64,000 nt of DNA from Entoloma clypeatum (taxonomy: Eukaryota; Basidiomycota; Agaricomycetes; Agaricales; Entolomataceae). The translations under genes were made by a program, and so were the position numbers. The stretch spans positions 62,001 to 126,000 of the forward strand of contig OY751489.1 in assembly GCA_963565915.1 (NCBI GenBank), written 5' to 3'. Shown piece by piece: positions 11,502-21,207 of the stretch (positions are counted from its first letter, which is position 1; each line of letters begins with the position of its first letter). The notes beneath the pieces were generated by a model that was not told the DNA's origin, did not search any database, and saw only the letters and a list, made by a program, of their open reading frames with translations.

Positions 11502-14500
11502 CATGGATCCCGGACAACCCACTACACCGGCCCTCCACGCTTGACCTCGTCTTCCTCCCAGCCTCCAGGCCTAGAAAATGCGAACACTTTTTGTGTCCCT
11601 TTGAACGCGACACTTCTGACCACGTCCCCCTGAACGTCTACCTGCCCTCGACTCTGTACCAGCCGTTGGTCTGGCAGATTGTCCCCTTGAAAACCTACGA
11701 AGATTATGTTGCAGGTCTCCTAGTCACTTTTAGCTCGGTTCCTGACTCCTTTGCCACAGCTCAGGATGTTGAAACTGCAGCTACTAACCTTCAGACAGCC
11801 CTCTCTGAGAATTGGGATACTCACTCTCGCCCAGTCAAAGGCGCAGGATCACACTCCCACTCATGGTGGAGCGAGACATGCAACTTAGCCAGGCAAGTAT
11901 ATCTTGACACCAAATCTCCTGTTGATTATGGCAATCTTCGGGCAGTCATCCGCGCAGCCAAACGAGAATTCTTTGAAGATAGAATCGAGACCATCGCCCT
12001 CTCCCAAAAAAACCCCTGGTCCCTCATGAACTGGCACAAGCCCCGTCGCTCAGACCCCCTTGCAAATTTGAAGGGGGCCAATGGTGACGTTCTCCACTCT
12101 TCTAACGACATGTTTGACGCTTTTGATAAGGCCTTTCATACGCCTCCTCCGAACTCTCTAAAGATGGGTATCCTCGACGAAATCCCACAAGAACCTACTC
12201 GCAACTGGATACCGATTACAGGTCCCGAGATTATCTCCCTTGTCCTCAAATGCAATCCCAAATCCGCCCCTGGTCCAGACCACGTATCATGGGCTCTCCT
12301 CAAGTGTCTCCTCCAAAAAGATGAAGTGTTGACACACATCACAGCCCTAGCTAACGCCTGCATAGATTACTCTTGCTGGCCTGCCGCTTTCAAGACTTCC
12401 ATCACGGTTATCATACCAAAACCTGGCAAAGAAACCTATGATAAACCCAAGTCGTTTCGACCCATCGTTCTCCTCAACACGGTGGCAAAAATTATTGAAA
12501 AAAGTCATCGCCAATCGAATGCAGTTCGAATGCGCTAAGTATAGCCTTGTCCACCAGTACCAATTTGGCGGACTTCGCTACAGATCTACAACTGATGCTG
12601 GCATCATCATAACACACAGAGTCTGGAATGGATGGGCGAAGAAGCATGACACGGGGATCGTGGCCTTCGACGTTGCGCAGTTCTTCCCTTCTCTGGACCA
12701 TCAATTCTTGCTAGGAGTACTATGGCGGCTGGGGTTTTCAGCCGCCTTGAGTAAGTTCTTCGAATCCTATCTTCGTGGACCGTCTACTCGTTTTGTCTCA
12801 GGACAGAATGTCTCAGACCTCTTCAAAATCCTCTTTGGTGTGGGTCAAGGCTCGGTGCTCTCCCCCATCCTTTCTGGCATCTACCTTTCGCCGGCCCTCA
12901 GAATCTTCTACAGTCACGGTCACACGCAACGCAGTACCTAGATCTATTCTCCTTCGTAGACGATGGCATGCTCATCGCCCAGTCTTCTGATCTTGACGCT
13001 ATCGGATTCCACCTACAGGCTGGCCAAAAAGCCATCAACGGCATCCTCATTGACATGGGACTGGCCACTGAACCGACGAAAGACGAACTCATGTTCTTTA
13101 CCTGAACCGTCTCTCCGTCGTACCCTATTGTTCGACTAGCTGGTCAACCCCCCCTCCAAGTCAAGCCCTTTTGGCACTACCTTGGCTTCTTCTTCGACCG
13201 GCGTCTAACCTTCAATGAGCACAGACACTTCTATGCCACCAAGGCGCTCACATCCATTCCCCTCCTCCTTGGTAACTCCTCACGCGGTCTCTCACCCCGC
13301 CTCAAATGCCTCCTGTACGTGTTGTGTGTCATGCCTATCCTCACTTACGGATGCCAACTCTGGTACTACAACGGTCCATGCCTCAAAACCGCTTTCAACC
13401 TTTTGAACTCGGTCCATTACAGAGCTGCCAGGTGGATCACCAGCACCTTCAATTGGTCGCCTACCGGGGGTGTCCTCGCCATTGCGGGGCTCATGCCTAG
13501 GATAAGACCCTTAGCCCAATCGTCGACATTCAAAACCTGATGATCGCCGTCAAACTTGAGAGATCCGACTACCTTAGCGACGAGGCTTGCCCGGGAAATC
13601 ACATACTCAATCTCTACCCGGATTCGTTCATTTGGGATGCCCCACAGGTTGACGACAACAAGAAGCGTTACACCTACCTCAAAGACATCCTCACCACTGC
13701 TGAGGAAGAAAACAATCAAGCGGCCTTCTGCATTGCTGCCTGACCCAGCGTTGGTAAGACGTTGTCGTCGGCAGTCGCGGTAGTCCGCTTCGCCCCCTCC
13801 ATTGGTCGTCATGCTCAAGACCCCAATATGACCAGAGCCAGCGCAGGCAGAAGTCTCGCCCCCAAGACTCTCATCGTCGCCACCCTCCTTGGCCTTAGCA
13901 AGGTCATCACACACGCACCTTATGTCATGGAGATTCATATCTTCACCCGGAACATACAGGCTGTCCGACTCGCCCTCGATACAGGCTCCATTCATGCGGG
14001 CCACTCTGTCTCATGCGGCATTTCCCGTCTCCTCCGGCCCTTCCTCGCTGGAGCTGGCATCATCCATGTCCATCTCGACACACCTCTCACGTCTGAGTGG
14101 GGTTCTGCCTTCCCCGACCCCTCACGTCACTTCAAATCGACCCAAGGAACAGCCTTGTCTCCTCTGTCACCCAACTTTGCCCGTACCGCTGCCACCACCA
14201 GTGCCGTAGACAGATGGCGCAAACTTCATTCCGCCCCCGAATTCCGAGGCCGCTCCTTCCTCCCTCTCCACACTGGAGACAAAGAGAAGGTATTCCAACC
14301 GGACCACGTCAAATGTGGACCCTGGCTCAATTCCTGGGCGGGCAACAACAACGCGCTGTTCGCCCACCTCACCCGCGCCACCCTGGGCCATGCCCCCATC
14401 GGTGCCTACAGACAACGCTTCAACCATCCAGGCCCATTCACATGCGCCTGCGATGATGACACTCGAGATGGTCGACCACCTCCTCCACAAATGTCCTCTC

Positions 14501-14599
14501 TTTGATAGAGACGATGCCTCCAACAAACGGTACAATATCGGCAATTTCCTGAGGATGCTCGCAAACCATCCCGCGTTATTCGCCTTCCCCCCACCCTAA
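11502..14599 (+). pseudogene. LINE endonuclease/reverse transcriptase polyprotein, decayed
   Basis: Order: the tail of an AP-type endonuclease (STLDLVF, then SDHVPL near 11,620); a reverse transcriptase with motif A FDVAQFFPSLDH (about 12,670), motif B GQGSVLSPIL (about 12,850) and motif C FVDDG (about 12,955); a thumb/connection; a weak RNase-H-like stretch (13,750-14,100); and a C-terminal zinc-knuckle-like C-X-C...H-X4-C segment (about 14,445-14,510). The stop TAA is at 14597-14599. The frame is broken near 12,500, near 12,935, by a TGA near 13,103 and again downstream. The clade is not assigned. The copy cannot make functional protein. Confidence 0.8.
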
Positions 14600-14604
14600 C
14601 TTAT

Positions 14605-14993
14605 TGTTATGCTTAACAAACCGTTCCAAGGTTCGGGCAGAGTATGCAGGAAAGTGGAAAGGCGAAGAGCAAAGTGATTGCTAAATCTAAGGAATGTAGC
14701 TATGGTACATGGGGTTTATATAGTACTGGCTACGAGTGGTAGCGAGTGAGTCAGTAGCTGTGGAAGGCAGTGCGGATGAGTCAGTAACTGCGGAAAGGCA
14801 GTGCGAAGTGAGTCAGACGACTGCGGACTGAGTAATCCCTACTGCGGAGTGCGAGTCAGCACGGGAGCGAAGTATACTAAAGGAGAATGGTAGAGTAAAG
14901 GTAAATGAATAAGCGGTCCGATGAGTCAAAGAAATAACGAAGGTACAATGCAAGGGAAAAGTGCGTAACATACAAACCGGTAAGTCCGTAACA
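14605..14993 (-). repeat. 3' LTR of gypsy A
   Basis: 389 bp. It differs from the 5' LTR of the same element by several C/T and G/A changes and by a 21-bp segment (around ACTGAGTAATCCC) lying between ACTGCGG direct repeats that the 5' LTR lacks, which suggests slippage deletion there. Confidence 0.9.
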
Positions 14994-15006
14994 TGTTCCC
15001 CTCCTC
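14994..15006 (-). promoter_or_regulatory. Polypurine tract of gypsy A
   Basis: In RNA sense the tract reads GAGGAGGGGAACA immediately before the 3' LTR, the position and composition expected for the plus-strand primer. It is conserved at 28426-28438 (element B), 47222-47234 (C) and 60614-60626. Confidence 0.8.
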
Positions 15007-15027
15007 AAGCTCTGTGTCCTCACAGAG

Positions 15028-15399
15028 TCATTGTCCCCATCCCTCGTTGTTGCCGGGATCGGACCAGTTCGGACTTTCCTTGAGGCTCCAATCATATATC
15101 AACTCCTTGTTGATGGCTACAGCGAGTTCGAGGCCTTTGATAGCCAGCCGAATACGTCGATTCTCGATCACGAGGGTGCTGGTGTAGTTTCCGAGAATTT
15201 GTTTTTCCTCGGGACTCGGGGCGACGGGTAGGTTGGACAGCGAGTGGAGCCGGATATGCATCTGGCGATGGAGGAGGTCGGCAAGGGAAGTTTCGAGAGC
15301 GTGGATTTGGTCTCTCATGGAGAGTGCCTCATTCATGAGGGCGGCGATGGCGGGGTTGATGTCGGTGGTGGAGGTGGAGGTGACGATGGTGTTTGACAT
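15028..15399 (-). CDS. Gypsy ORF3, conserved protein of unknown function
   Basis: 123 residues from ATG at 15399, starting 133 bp after the pol stop and ending just before the polypurine tract. The core (SMRDQIHALETS, HRQMHIRLH, then EEK, NYT and ENRR) is shared with elements B and C. Between A and B most codons differ at third positions while residues are kept, which indicates selection on the protein. The middle looks helical and coiled-coil-like; there is no signal peptide, transmembrane segment, zinc finger or gag/pol motif. It occupies the env position but does not resemble an envelope protein. How it is translated is unclear (reinitiation, splicing or a subgenomic RNA). I do not recognise the family. 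Confidence 0.7.
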   Translation of the reverse strand: MSNTIVTSTSTTDINPAIAALMNEALSMRDQIHALETSLADLLHRQMHIRLHSLSNLPVAPSPEEKQILGNYTSTLVIENRRIRLAIKGLELAVAINKELIYDWSLKESPNWSDPGNNEGWGQ

Positions 15400-15532
15400 G
15401 GCGGTGAGGATGGTTGAGAGATAAAGGAAGAATGGGGTGGCTATATTGGGCAGGGAGAAGACTAGAGCGGGGAACTTGGTGTGTGGATGACTGATGAGGT
15501 CGATACTGTCATGGGTTTTGAGAACTCGTCTT

Positions 15533-18500
15533 TTATTGTGGTCGAGACGGGTTCTGCCGATGGAAATCACGGATCAAATCTTGAGCGTTCTGAACATTAG
15601 CTCGAGGTTCCCATGTGTTCTCTTCTGGGCCATTTCCTTCCCACTGAACGAGGTACTGGATCTTTCCGCGGAACTTTCGAGAGTCCAGGATCGTAGACAC
15701 ATGGTACTCTTCTCGTCCTTCGACGATGATCGGATCAGGGGCTGGTTTCTTTTTCTGGATGGCGTACTTCGGAGTTTCATATGGTGACAACAGGGTCTCG
15801 TTGAACACAGGGTGAATCATCTTCCAAGTCTTCGGAAGATCAAGAAGGTACGCGCTAGCTCCTTTCTTCTCTAGGACTTTGAATGGTCCATGTCGGAGTG
15901 CATCAAGTTTCTTTGAGGGTCGATTGGTCCTGATGTTAGTCCCTTCCAGCCACACCTTGTCTCCGATGCGGTAGTCCCGAGACGGACTTCGCCGTGTGTC
16001 AACTGTCTTCTTCATCTGATCCTGTGCTTGTTTCAGCGCAGCATTGACTTCTTCTCGTGCCTGTTTGAGTTTTTTCAAGAAGTCGTTGGCAGCCGGATTG
16101 GTATCTTCTAACATGAGTTCTCCCTTCCACGGATGTAAACCGTAGTTGAGGTAGAATGGGGTGTGCTTCGTTGCCTGGTGTTCTTTGTCATTGTACTGGA
16201 ACTCTGCGATTGTGATCCATTCTGCCCAATCATCCTGTAGGTGGTTGACAAAGTTTTGTAAGAATGCTTCTGTTTCCTGATGCGATTGCTCGGCCTGTCC
16301 ATCAGTCTGTGGGTGGTATGCGGTGGACAGGTTCCTCTTGATCCCTAACATGCGGCAGAGTATCTCCATGAACTTCGCGGCGAACTGCAGTCCCCTATCG
16401 CTGATGATCTTCTTGGGGATCCCATGAAGCTTCCATATCTGATCCCGATAGATCTTGGCTAATCCTTCAGCCGATAGTTCCATGGTTGTCGGAATGAGGT
16501 GAAGCATCTTCGAATGTCTATCCGTGATGACCAGAATTGCGTTTTTTCCATCAGATTCTGGTATCGGTCCCACAACGTCGATCCCTATGTCTTCCCATGG
16601 GTGACTTGGTGCTGCATGGGGATGTAGTGGAGCATGTCGCTTTTGTCGGTTAATCTTGTTGTGTTGACAAGTGTCGCAACCCTTCACGTACTTCTTCACA
16701 TCATGCAGTATGGTAGGCCACCAGTAGGTGCGAGTGAGGAGTTCATGTGTCCAGTACTGTCCTGGATGTCCCGCTACTGGTGCATCGTGTGATTTGAACA
16801 TCAATTCTTGTCGTAATTGTGGGTCCGGCGGGACATAGACTCGTTCTCCTGCATAGGTGATCCCATTCTCCTGCTGATACCAATGAGGATTCTTTTTTAG
16901 ACCCTGGGCTACTTCTGTCTCCATGCGGTTTGAACCCTTGATGCGTGTGATCCACGGATTTTCGATGGTTGTGACGTTTCCAATTTTGATGGAATTGGAT
17001 GTTTCACCCCCTTCAAAGAATTGTTCCTCCGTGAACATCTCCATTTGTACCACATCTTCTGATTCCAACCGTTTCAAGAATAGTCCCTCCTTGAGCATTT
17101 GGTCACTGTCCTGTGGTTCAAGTTCCGCTTCATACCAGGGTAAGCGTGACAGGATGTCCGCTTTTGCATTGGTCTTGCCGGGCACATGCCGTAATTCGAA
17201 GTCATAGTCTTGTAACTTCATTTTCCAGTGTCGCTGTCGTTGATTTAGGTCCTGAGGACGACGGAAATATTCCAAGTTCTTGTGATCGGTCAAGATCTCG
17301 AAACATTCCCTGGCTTCAAGCAGATAGTGTCTCCAATCTTTCAATGCTTCCACGACCGCCAGGAGTTCCTTGTCGTATATCTCATAATTTTGTTCGGCCG
17401 CAGACATGGTCCGCGACAAGAACGCAATGGGGTGCCATTTGTCGTTTTGCTTCTGAGAGAGTACTGCTCCAATTGCATAGCCCGATGCATCGGTTTCGAC
17501 CCTGAACTGTCCCTCTGGTTTCGGTAATGCCAAGACTGGTGCCGATGTAATTGCCTGTATGAGACCTTCAAAAGCTTGCTGCTCCGTTGGTCCCCAAGTA
17601 AATGCCGTACCGCCTGTGAGCGCGGTGAGAGGTTTCGCGATGTTTGAGTACCCTTCAATAAATTGTCGATAGAAGTTAGCAAATCCAAGGAACTTCTGAA
17701 CTTCCTTTTTTGATGTGGGTGCTCGCCAGTTTCGAATTGTATCCACCTTCTCAGTTTCCATCTCAACACGTCCCTCACCAACCACATATCCCAATATAGG
17801 ACATTTCGTTACTTCCCATAAACACTTCTTCTCCTTTAGGAACAAATCATTGTCCGATAGGATCTGTAGGATTTCTTCAGTGTTTCGCATGAGTTCTTCC
17901 TTGGTTTTACTGATAACCACGATGTCATCCATGTAGATCACGCAGATACATCGGCGGATCTGGTCCCGGAATAGACTAGCCATCATTCGCGAGAACGTTC
18001 CCGGGGAGTTGCAAAGACCGAAAAACATGACCAATGGTTCGAACAACCCTCGACTGGTGAGGAAGACAGCTTTCCATTCATTGCCCTCCTTAATCCGGAC
18101 GTTGTTATAGCCCCACATGATGTCCATTTTATTGAAGTAGACCGCATCTTTCAGTATGTCCAAGAGATCGGATATTGGTGGGAGTGGGAACTTGTCTTTG
18201 ACCGTGAATTTATTGACCATGCGGTAATCTTGTACCAATCGTTTGGAGCCATCCTTTTTGTTGATGAAGAAGCAAGGGGAGGCATAAGGGGATTTGGACG
18301 GGCGGATTTTTCCCGTTGCTAGACCCTCGTCAATGAATGCGTCCAATTCTTCTTGTTCCTTTTGCGTCATAGGATATGTATTCCCCCCTAGTTCCTTTGG
18401 TGCGTCTGGTGTAAGTTCGATACCATGGTCCCATTCCCTCTCCTTTGGGATCTTGTCAAAGTTCTCTTTCTCGAAAAGATGAGCAAATCGTTCAACATAT

Positions 18501-19141
18501 GAGGGTCGTTTGGTTGTGGGAGGTGGTGTGGGAGTGACAGCTTCCAAAATAGGGTCTCCAGGCTTCCATTTCTGATCCGACTTTTTGGGTGCATCTTTGT
18601 CGCGCACCTCAACCATGCGAACTCGGTGTTTGCGACCATTAAGGTTAACCCTGAAATCCGAGTGTTTGGTTCGACATGTTGTTGGGCACCGGTTAAATGT
18701 TACCGCGCCGGTTGTCCAATTGATTGTGGGGTTGTGGTGCACCAACCAGTCATGTCCCAAGAGCATGTCTGTTCTCCCAATGTCCAGTACCATTGCTTCC
18801 ATGGTTTCCTGATGTGCTCCCAAGTCCAGTTTGACTTCGGCAAGTTGGCTCGCTTTCTGTTGTCGATTTGGTGATCCATCCGCATTTAGAATTGCTATGG
18901 GTGGTATTCCTCGCATGGGGAGGTTCTGTTCGCGTACTATTCTGGGATGGATGCATGTGCGCTCACATCCGCTGTCAACCTCAGGTCGGATAACCTTTGG
19001 TCCTCGTCGTGTTTTGAGCTGTGCTAACAGCCTGATTTCTCGTCTTTTTGGAGGTTTATCTCCCTTCACAATCTTAGTCGACGCAGCGGCTCGCTTGGCA
19101 GGGATGACATAGGTTCTATTGTCTGCAGTCATACAAGGCAA
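15533..19141 (-). CDS. pol: Gypsy A pol: protease, RT, RNase H, integrase, chromodomain
   Basis: An intact frame of 1202 codons. In order: aspartic protease (VDSG near residue 56), reverse transcriptase with YMDD near 405, RNase H starting at TDASGYAIG near 552, integrase zinc domain (H...H...CDTCQ), integrase core (DVVGP, SDRG, then an acidic residue after TDGQAE), and a C-terminal chromodomain (EEYHV...QWEG...ENTWEP). The frame has no ATG at its head (first ATG at 19132) and extends back into gag in the -1 frame, so it is probably made as Gag-Pol. In this copy the chromodomain cage tyrosine after QWEG is asparagine, which should weaken methyl-lysine binding; elements B and C keep Tyr. The chromodomain assigns the element to chromoviruses. 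Confidence 0.9.
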   Translation of the reverse strand: MPCMTADNRTYVIPAKRAAASTKIVKGDKPPKRREIRLLAQLKTRRGPKVIRPEVDSGCERTCIHPRIVREQNLPMRGIPPIAILNADGSPNRQQKASQLAEVKLDLGAHQETMEAMVLDIGRTDMLLGHDWLVHHNPTINWTTGAVTFNRCPTTCRTKHSDFRVNLNGRKHRVRMVEVRDKDAPKKSDQKWKPGDPILEAVTPTPPPTTKRPSYVERFAHLFEKENFDKIPKEREWDHGIELTPDAPKELGGNTYPMTQKEQEELDAFIDEGLATGKIRPSKSPYASPCFFINKKDGSKRLVQDYRMVNKFTVKDKFPLPPISDLLDILKDAVYFNKMDIMWGYNNVRIKEGNEWKAVFLTSRGLFEPLVMFFGLCNSPGTFSRMMASLFRDQIRRCICVIYMDDIVVISKTKEELMRNTEEILQILSDNDLFLKEKKCLWEVTKCPILGYVVGEGRVEMETEKVDTIRNWRAPTSKKEVQKFLGFANFYRQFIEGYSNIAKPLTALTGGTAFTWGPTEQQAFEGLIQAITSAPVLALPKPEGQFRVETDASGYAIGAVLSQKQNDKWHPIAFLSRTMSAAEQNYEIYDKELLAVVEALKDWRHYLLEARECFEILTDHKNLEYFRRPQDLNQRQRHWKMKLQDYDFELRHVPGKTNAKADILSRLPWYEAELEPQDSDQMLKEGLFLKRLESEDVVQMEMFTEEQFFEGGETSNSIKIGNVTTIENPWITRIKGSNRMETEVAQGLKKNPHWYQQENGITYAGERVYVPPDPQLRQELMFKSHDAPVAGHPGQYWTHELLTRTYWWPTILHDVKKYVKGCDTCQHNKINRQKRHAPLHPHAAPSHPWEDIGIDVVGPIPESDGKNAILVITDRHSKMLHLIPTTMELSAEGLAKIYRDQIWKLHGIPKKIISDRGLQFAAKFMEILCRMLGIKRNLSTAYHPQTDGQAEQSHQETEAFLQNFVNHLQDDWAEWITIAEFQYNDKEHQATKHTPFYLNYGLHPWKGELMLEDTNPAANDFLKKLKQAREEVNAALKQAQDQMKKTVDTRRSPSRDYRIGDKVWLEGTNIRTNRPSKKLDALRHGPFKVLEKKGASAYLLDLPKTWKMIHPVFNETLLSPYETPKYAIQKKKPAPDPIIVEGREEYHVSTILDSRKFRGKIQYLVQWEGNGPEENTWEPRANVQNAQDLIRDFHRQNPSRPQ

Positions 19142-19182
19142 GCAAGTCCGTTTAATAGATAAGGGTCGCGACTTAGCGTCGT

Positions 19183-20385
19183 TTAATTGGACCCTTCGGG
19201 AAAATCCTTCTCATCGGCTTCTAAGATTGTGGTTTCATCATTCTTGGCATCTTCCTCAGACACCTTCCTAACCCTTCCGGAGTTCTTCTTCGGCTTGCAG
19301 CAGTTGCGCGCAATATGGCCTTCTTGGTCACAGTTGAAACACTTGCGACCATCTTTCTTCTTTGGAGCGCTACAGTCTTTAGCCAGATGACCGAAGCGCT
19401 GACAGTTGTAGCAGTGGGCTACTCCTGCTTTGTCGATCTCCATGGCTTTGCCCTGACCACCATAAGTGGTACCCGATCCGGTGCGCATGTCGCCGCCACC
19501 TCGGATGACCAGTGCGTGTCCTTCCATCTGTCATCCCTTGTTTCGGATCTCCTTTGCGTAATCGGTGTATGTCTTGCCATCGCTGGCCACTTGTTCAGAG
19601 ATTCTGCGGTTGACGTTCTTCTCTAGGATGTATTTCCCAGTTTCTTCGCCAAGGTTTGACAGCTTCAAGAGTTCTTCAAATTCATCCAAGAATTCATCAA
19701 CAGTGCGTTTCTCTTGTTTCAGGACTTCGAGTCTCGCTTTGGCAGCGACCGACTTGTTGGCGATGGAGAATCGTGTGGCGATATCATCGGAAAAACCTAG
19801 CCAGGTGATGTTCTCATTGTCAGCGGTAAGAGCATCTAACTTGTTACTGGCCCAGTGTCTGCCGGACCCTTCCATCATGCGGGATAACACCGCAAGAATC
19901 TTCTGATCGTCTGTGAGGCTCTTTTGGAACCTGATGTATAGTTTGGTGGCTTTCCACCACTCGTCGAAGGTGTATCTGTCCTTGAACATCCCAGGATCCT
20001 TGATGATCTTGGATGTATCCATTGTTTGTACAGCCGGAGCTTCTGCCATGTTTAGAGTCTGCGGAGGAGAAGAGGAGTCGGGTTGTTGGGATGAAGATGG
20101 GGTTCGGGATACAGGTAAGGATTGAAAATGAGTCCCTGTTCTAGGTGTCTGTTCGATATCTGACTGCGCGGAGTCAAAAGTAAATTCGTCAGGGGACTCG
20201 TCAGCGGAATCGGTGGCAAAATGTTCAGAGTATTTCCTCTGTAAATCTCTAAGGAATCTCTGTTCCTGCGCGTCTGTTGGTCTCGAGAAGGGGTCAAGTC
20301 TCTCGTTTCGTGCCCAGCGGTTGTACTCGGTCTGTTGTTCTTCGGTGGTGAAGTGGGTGTAGATCTGCTGCTTCGAGTAAGACGT
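19183..20385 (-). pseudogene. gag: Gypsy A gag, start lost and one nonsense codon
   Basis: About 400 codons: a capsid-like domain (DEWWKATKLYIRFQ, then TWLGFSDD) and two zinc knuckles of the form C-X2-C-X4-H-X4-C (CYNCQRFGH and CFNCDQEGH). The codon that is ATG in element B is ACG here (20383-20385), so translation could start only at the internal ATG at 20049. A CGA-to-TGA stop at 19531-19533 separates capsid from the zinc knuckles. The copy is therefore non-autonomous despite its intact pol. Confidence 0.85.
19201..19207 (-). promoter_or_regulatory. Candidate -1 frameshift heptamer GGATTTT
   Basis: In RNA sense, gag codons AAG-GAT-TTT-CCC contain G-GAT-TTT in the phase needed for a -1 slip. 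The pol frame is open from a TGA just upstream through the gag stop (TAA), giving an overlap of about 30 nt. It is identical at 32617-32623 and 51389-51395. The shape resembles the betaretroviral G-GAU-UUA class. I could not evaluate a downstream pseudoknot. Confidence 0.45.
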
Positions 20386-20827
20386 GATGATGTGGCTCTG
20401 GGACGTCTCGATGTGAGCGTCCTAATCAATCTTCTGATAACGGTTGTCTGGACACCGATAAACTCTCTGATCTCTGTGATCCGACCTGTCTGAGGTCCTT
20501 CTTGAACGCGAAAGCTTTCGAGTTCGTTCTGTCGGGCATTGTAACGCGCGATCTGGTGTTGCCGAGCAAGATGGATGCTCTCTGCTATCTCGTCGTGGGG
20601 GCGATGCTCGTCGTTGTCTAGTTCTTCGTCAAGCACCTGCTGTAGGATGCAACGGATCTCCGATTCGATGTACTGCTGGATAAGCGTAAAATCGATACTG
20701 TCTCGAGGACTTAGCTCCTCCTGTCGGGCTTCTGGCGTGCTGAATGGGTTACTGGTGAAGTCTTCAAAAAAGCGCGACGTCTTGACTCGTCTGGTAGTTG
20801 CTCTCTTCGCTCTGGGCGAACCTAACG

Positions 20828-20838
20828 AGATTTAGCAA
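20828..20838 (-). promoter_or_regulatory. Self-complementary primer-binding site
   Basis: In RNA sense the site is TTGCTAAATCT, two nt after the 5' LTR. It is the exact 11-nt complement of AGATTTAGCAA in the LTR (20913-20923), which lies 34 nt downstream of a TATATAAA box (20950-20957), i.e. at the predicted transcript start. This is the Tf1/sushi self-priming layout. No tRNA 3'-end match was evident. It is conserved at 34241-34251 and 53016-53026. Confidence 0.75.
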
Positions 20839-20840
20839 CT

Positions 20841-21207
20841 TGTTATGCTTAACAAACCGTTCCAAGGTTCGGGCAGAGTATGCAGGAAGTGGAAAGGCGA
20901 AGAGCAAAGTGATTGCTAAATCTAAGGAATGTAGCTATGGTACATGGGGTTTATATAGTACTGGCTACGAGCGGTAGCGAGTGAGTCAGTAGCTGTGGAA
21001 GGCAGTGTGGATGAGTCAGTAACTGCGGAAAGGCAGTGTGAAGTGAGTCAGACGACTGCGGAGTGCGAGTCAGCGCGGGAGCGAAGTATACTAAAGGAGA
21101 ATGGTAGAGTAAAGGTAAATGAATAAGCAGTCCAATGAGTCAAAGAAATAACGAAGGTACAATGCAAGGGAAAAGTGCGTAACATACAAACCGGTAAGTC
21201 CGTAACA
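20841..21207 (-). repeat. 5' LTR of gypsy A with TATA box and TGAGTCA sites
   Basis: 367 bp. In RNA sense, U3 carries four perfect TGAGTCA heptamers (Gcn4/AP-1-type, at 21136, 21044, 21012 and 20982) upstream of TATATAAA (20950-20957). The predicted start is near 20923. The heptamers imply bZIP control, by inference from motif only. Confidence 0.85.

Larger units (their letters stand above)
14605..21207 (-). mobile_element. Ty3/gypsy chromovirus, element A (complete)
   Basis: Two LTRs (14605-14993 and 20841-21207) bounded by TGTTA...TAACA, with a 5-bp target duplication CTTAT (14600-14604 and 21208-21212). On the minus strand the order is 5' LTR, self-primer site, leader of about 440 nt, gag, pol, ORF3, polypurine tract, 3' LTR. 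The leader is open in one frame but has no ATG, and differences from element B there mostly change residues, so I treat it as untranslated. The matching flanks show that this is an original insertion, unlike element C. Confidence 0.92.

Noticed and set aside
15028..15399. ORF3 as a retroviral-type envelope gene
   Set aside because: It occupies the env position but has no signal peptide, membrane anchor or cleavage site.
20052..20636. 194-codon open frame before and overlapping gypsy gag (also 33465-34049 and 52240-52824)
   Set aside because: It has no ATG, its second half is a shadow of gag, and differences between A and B mostly change residues, so I treat it as leader.
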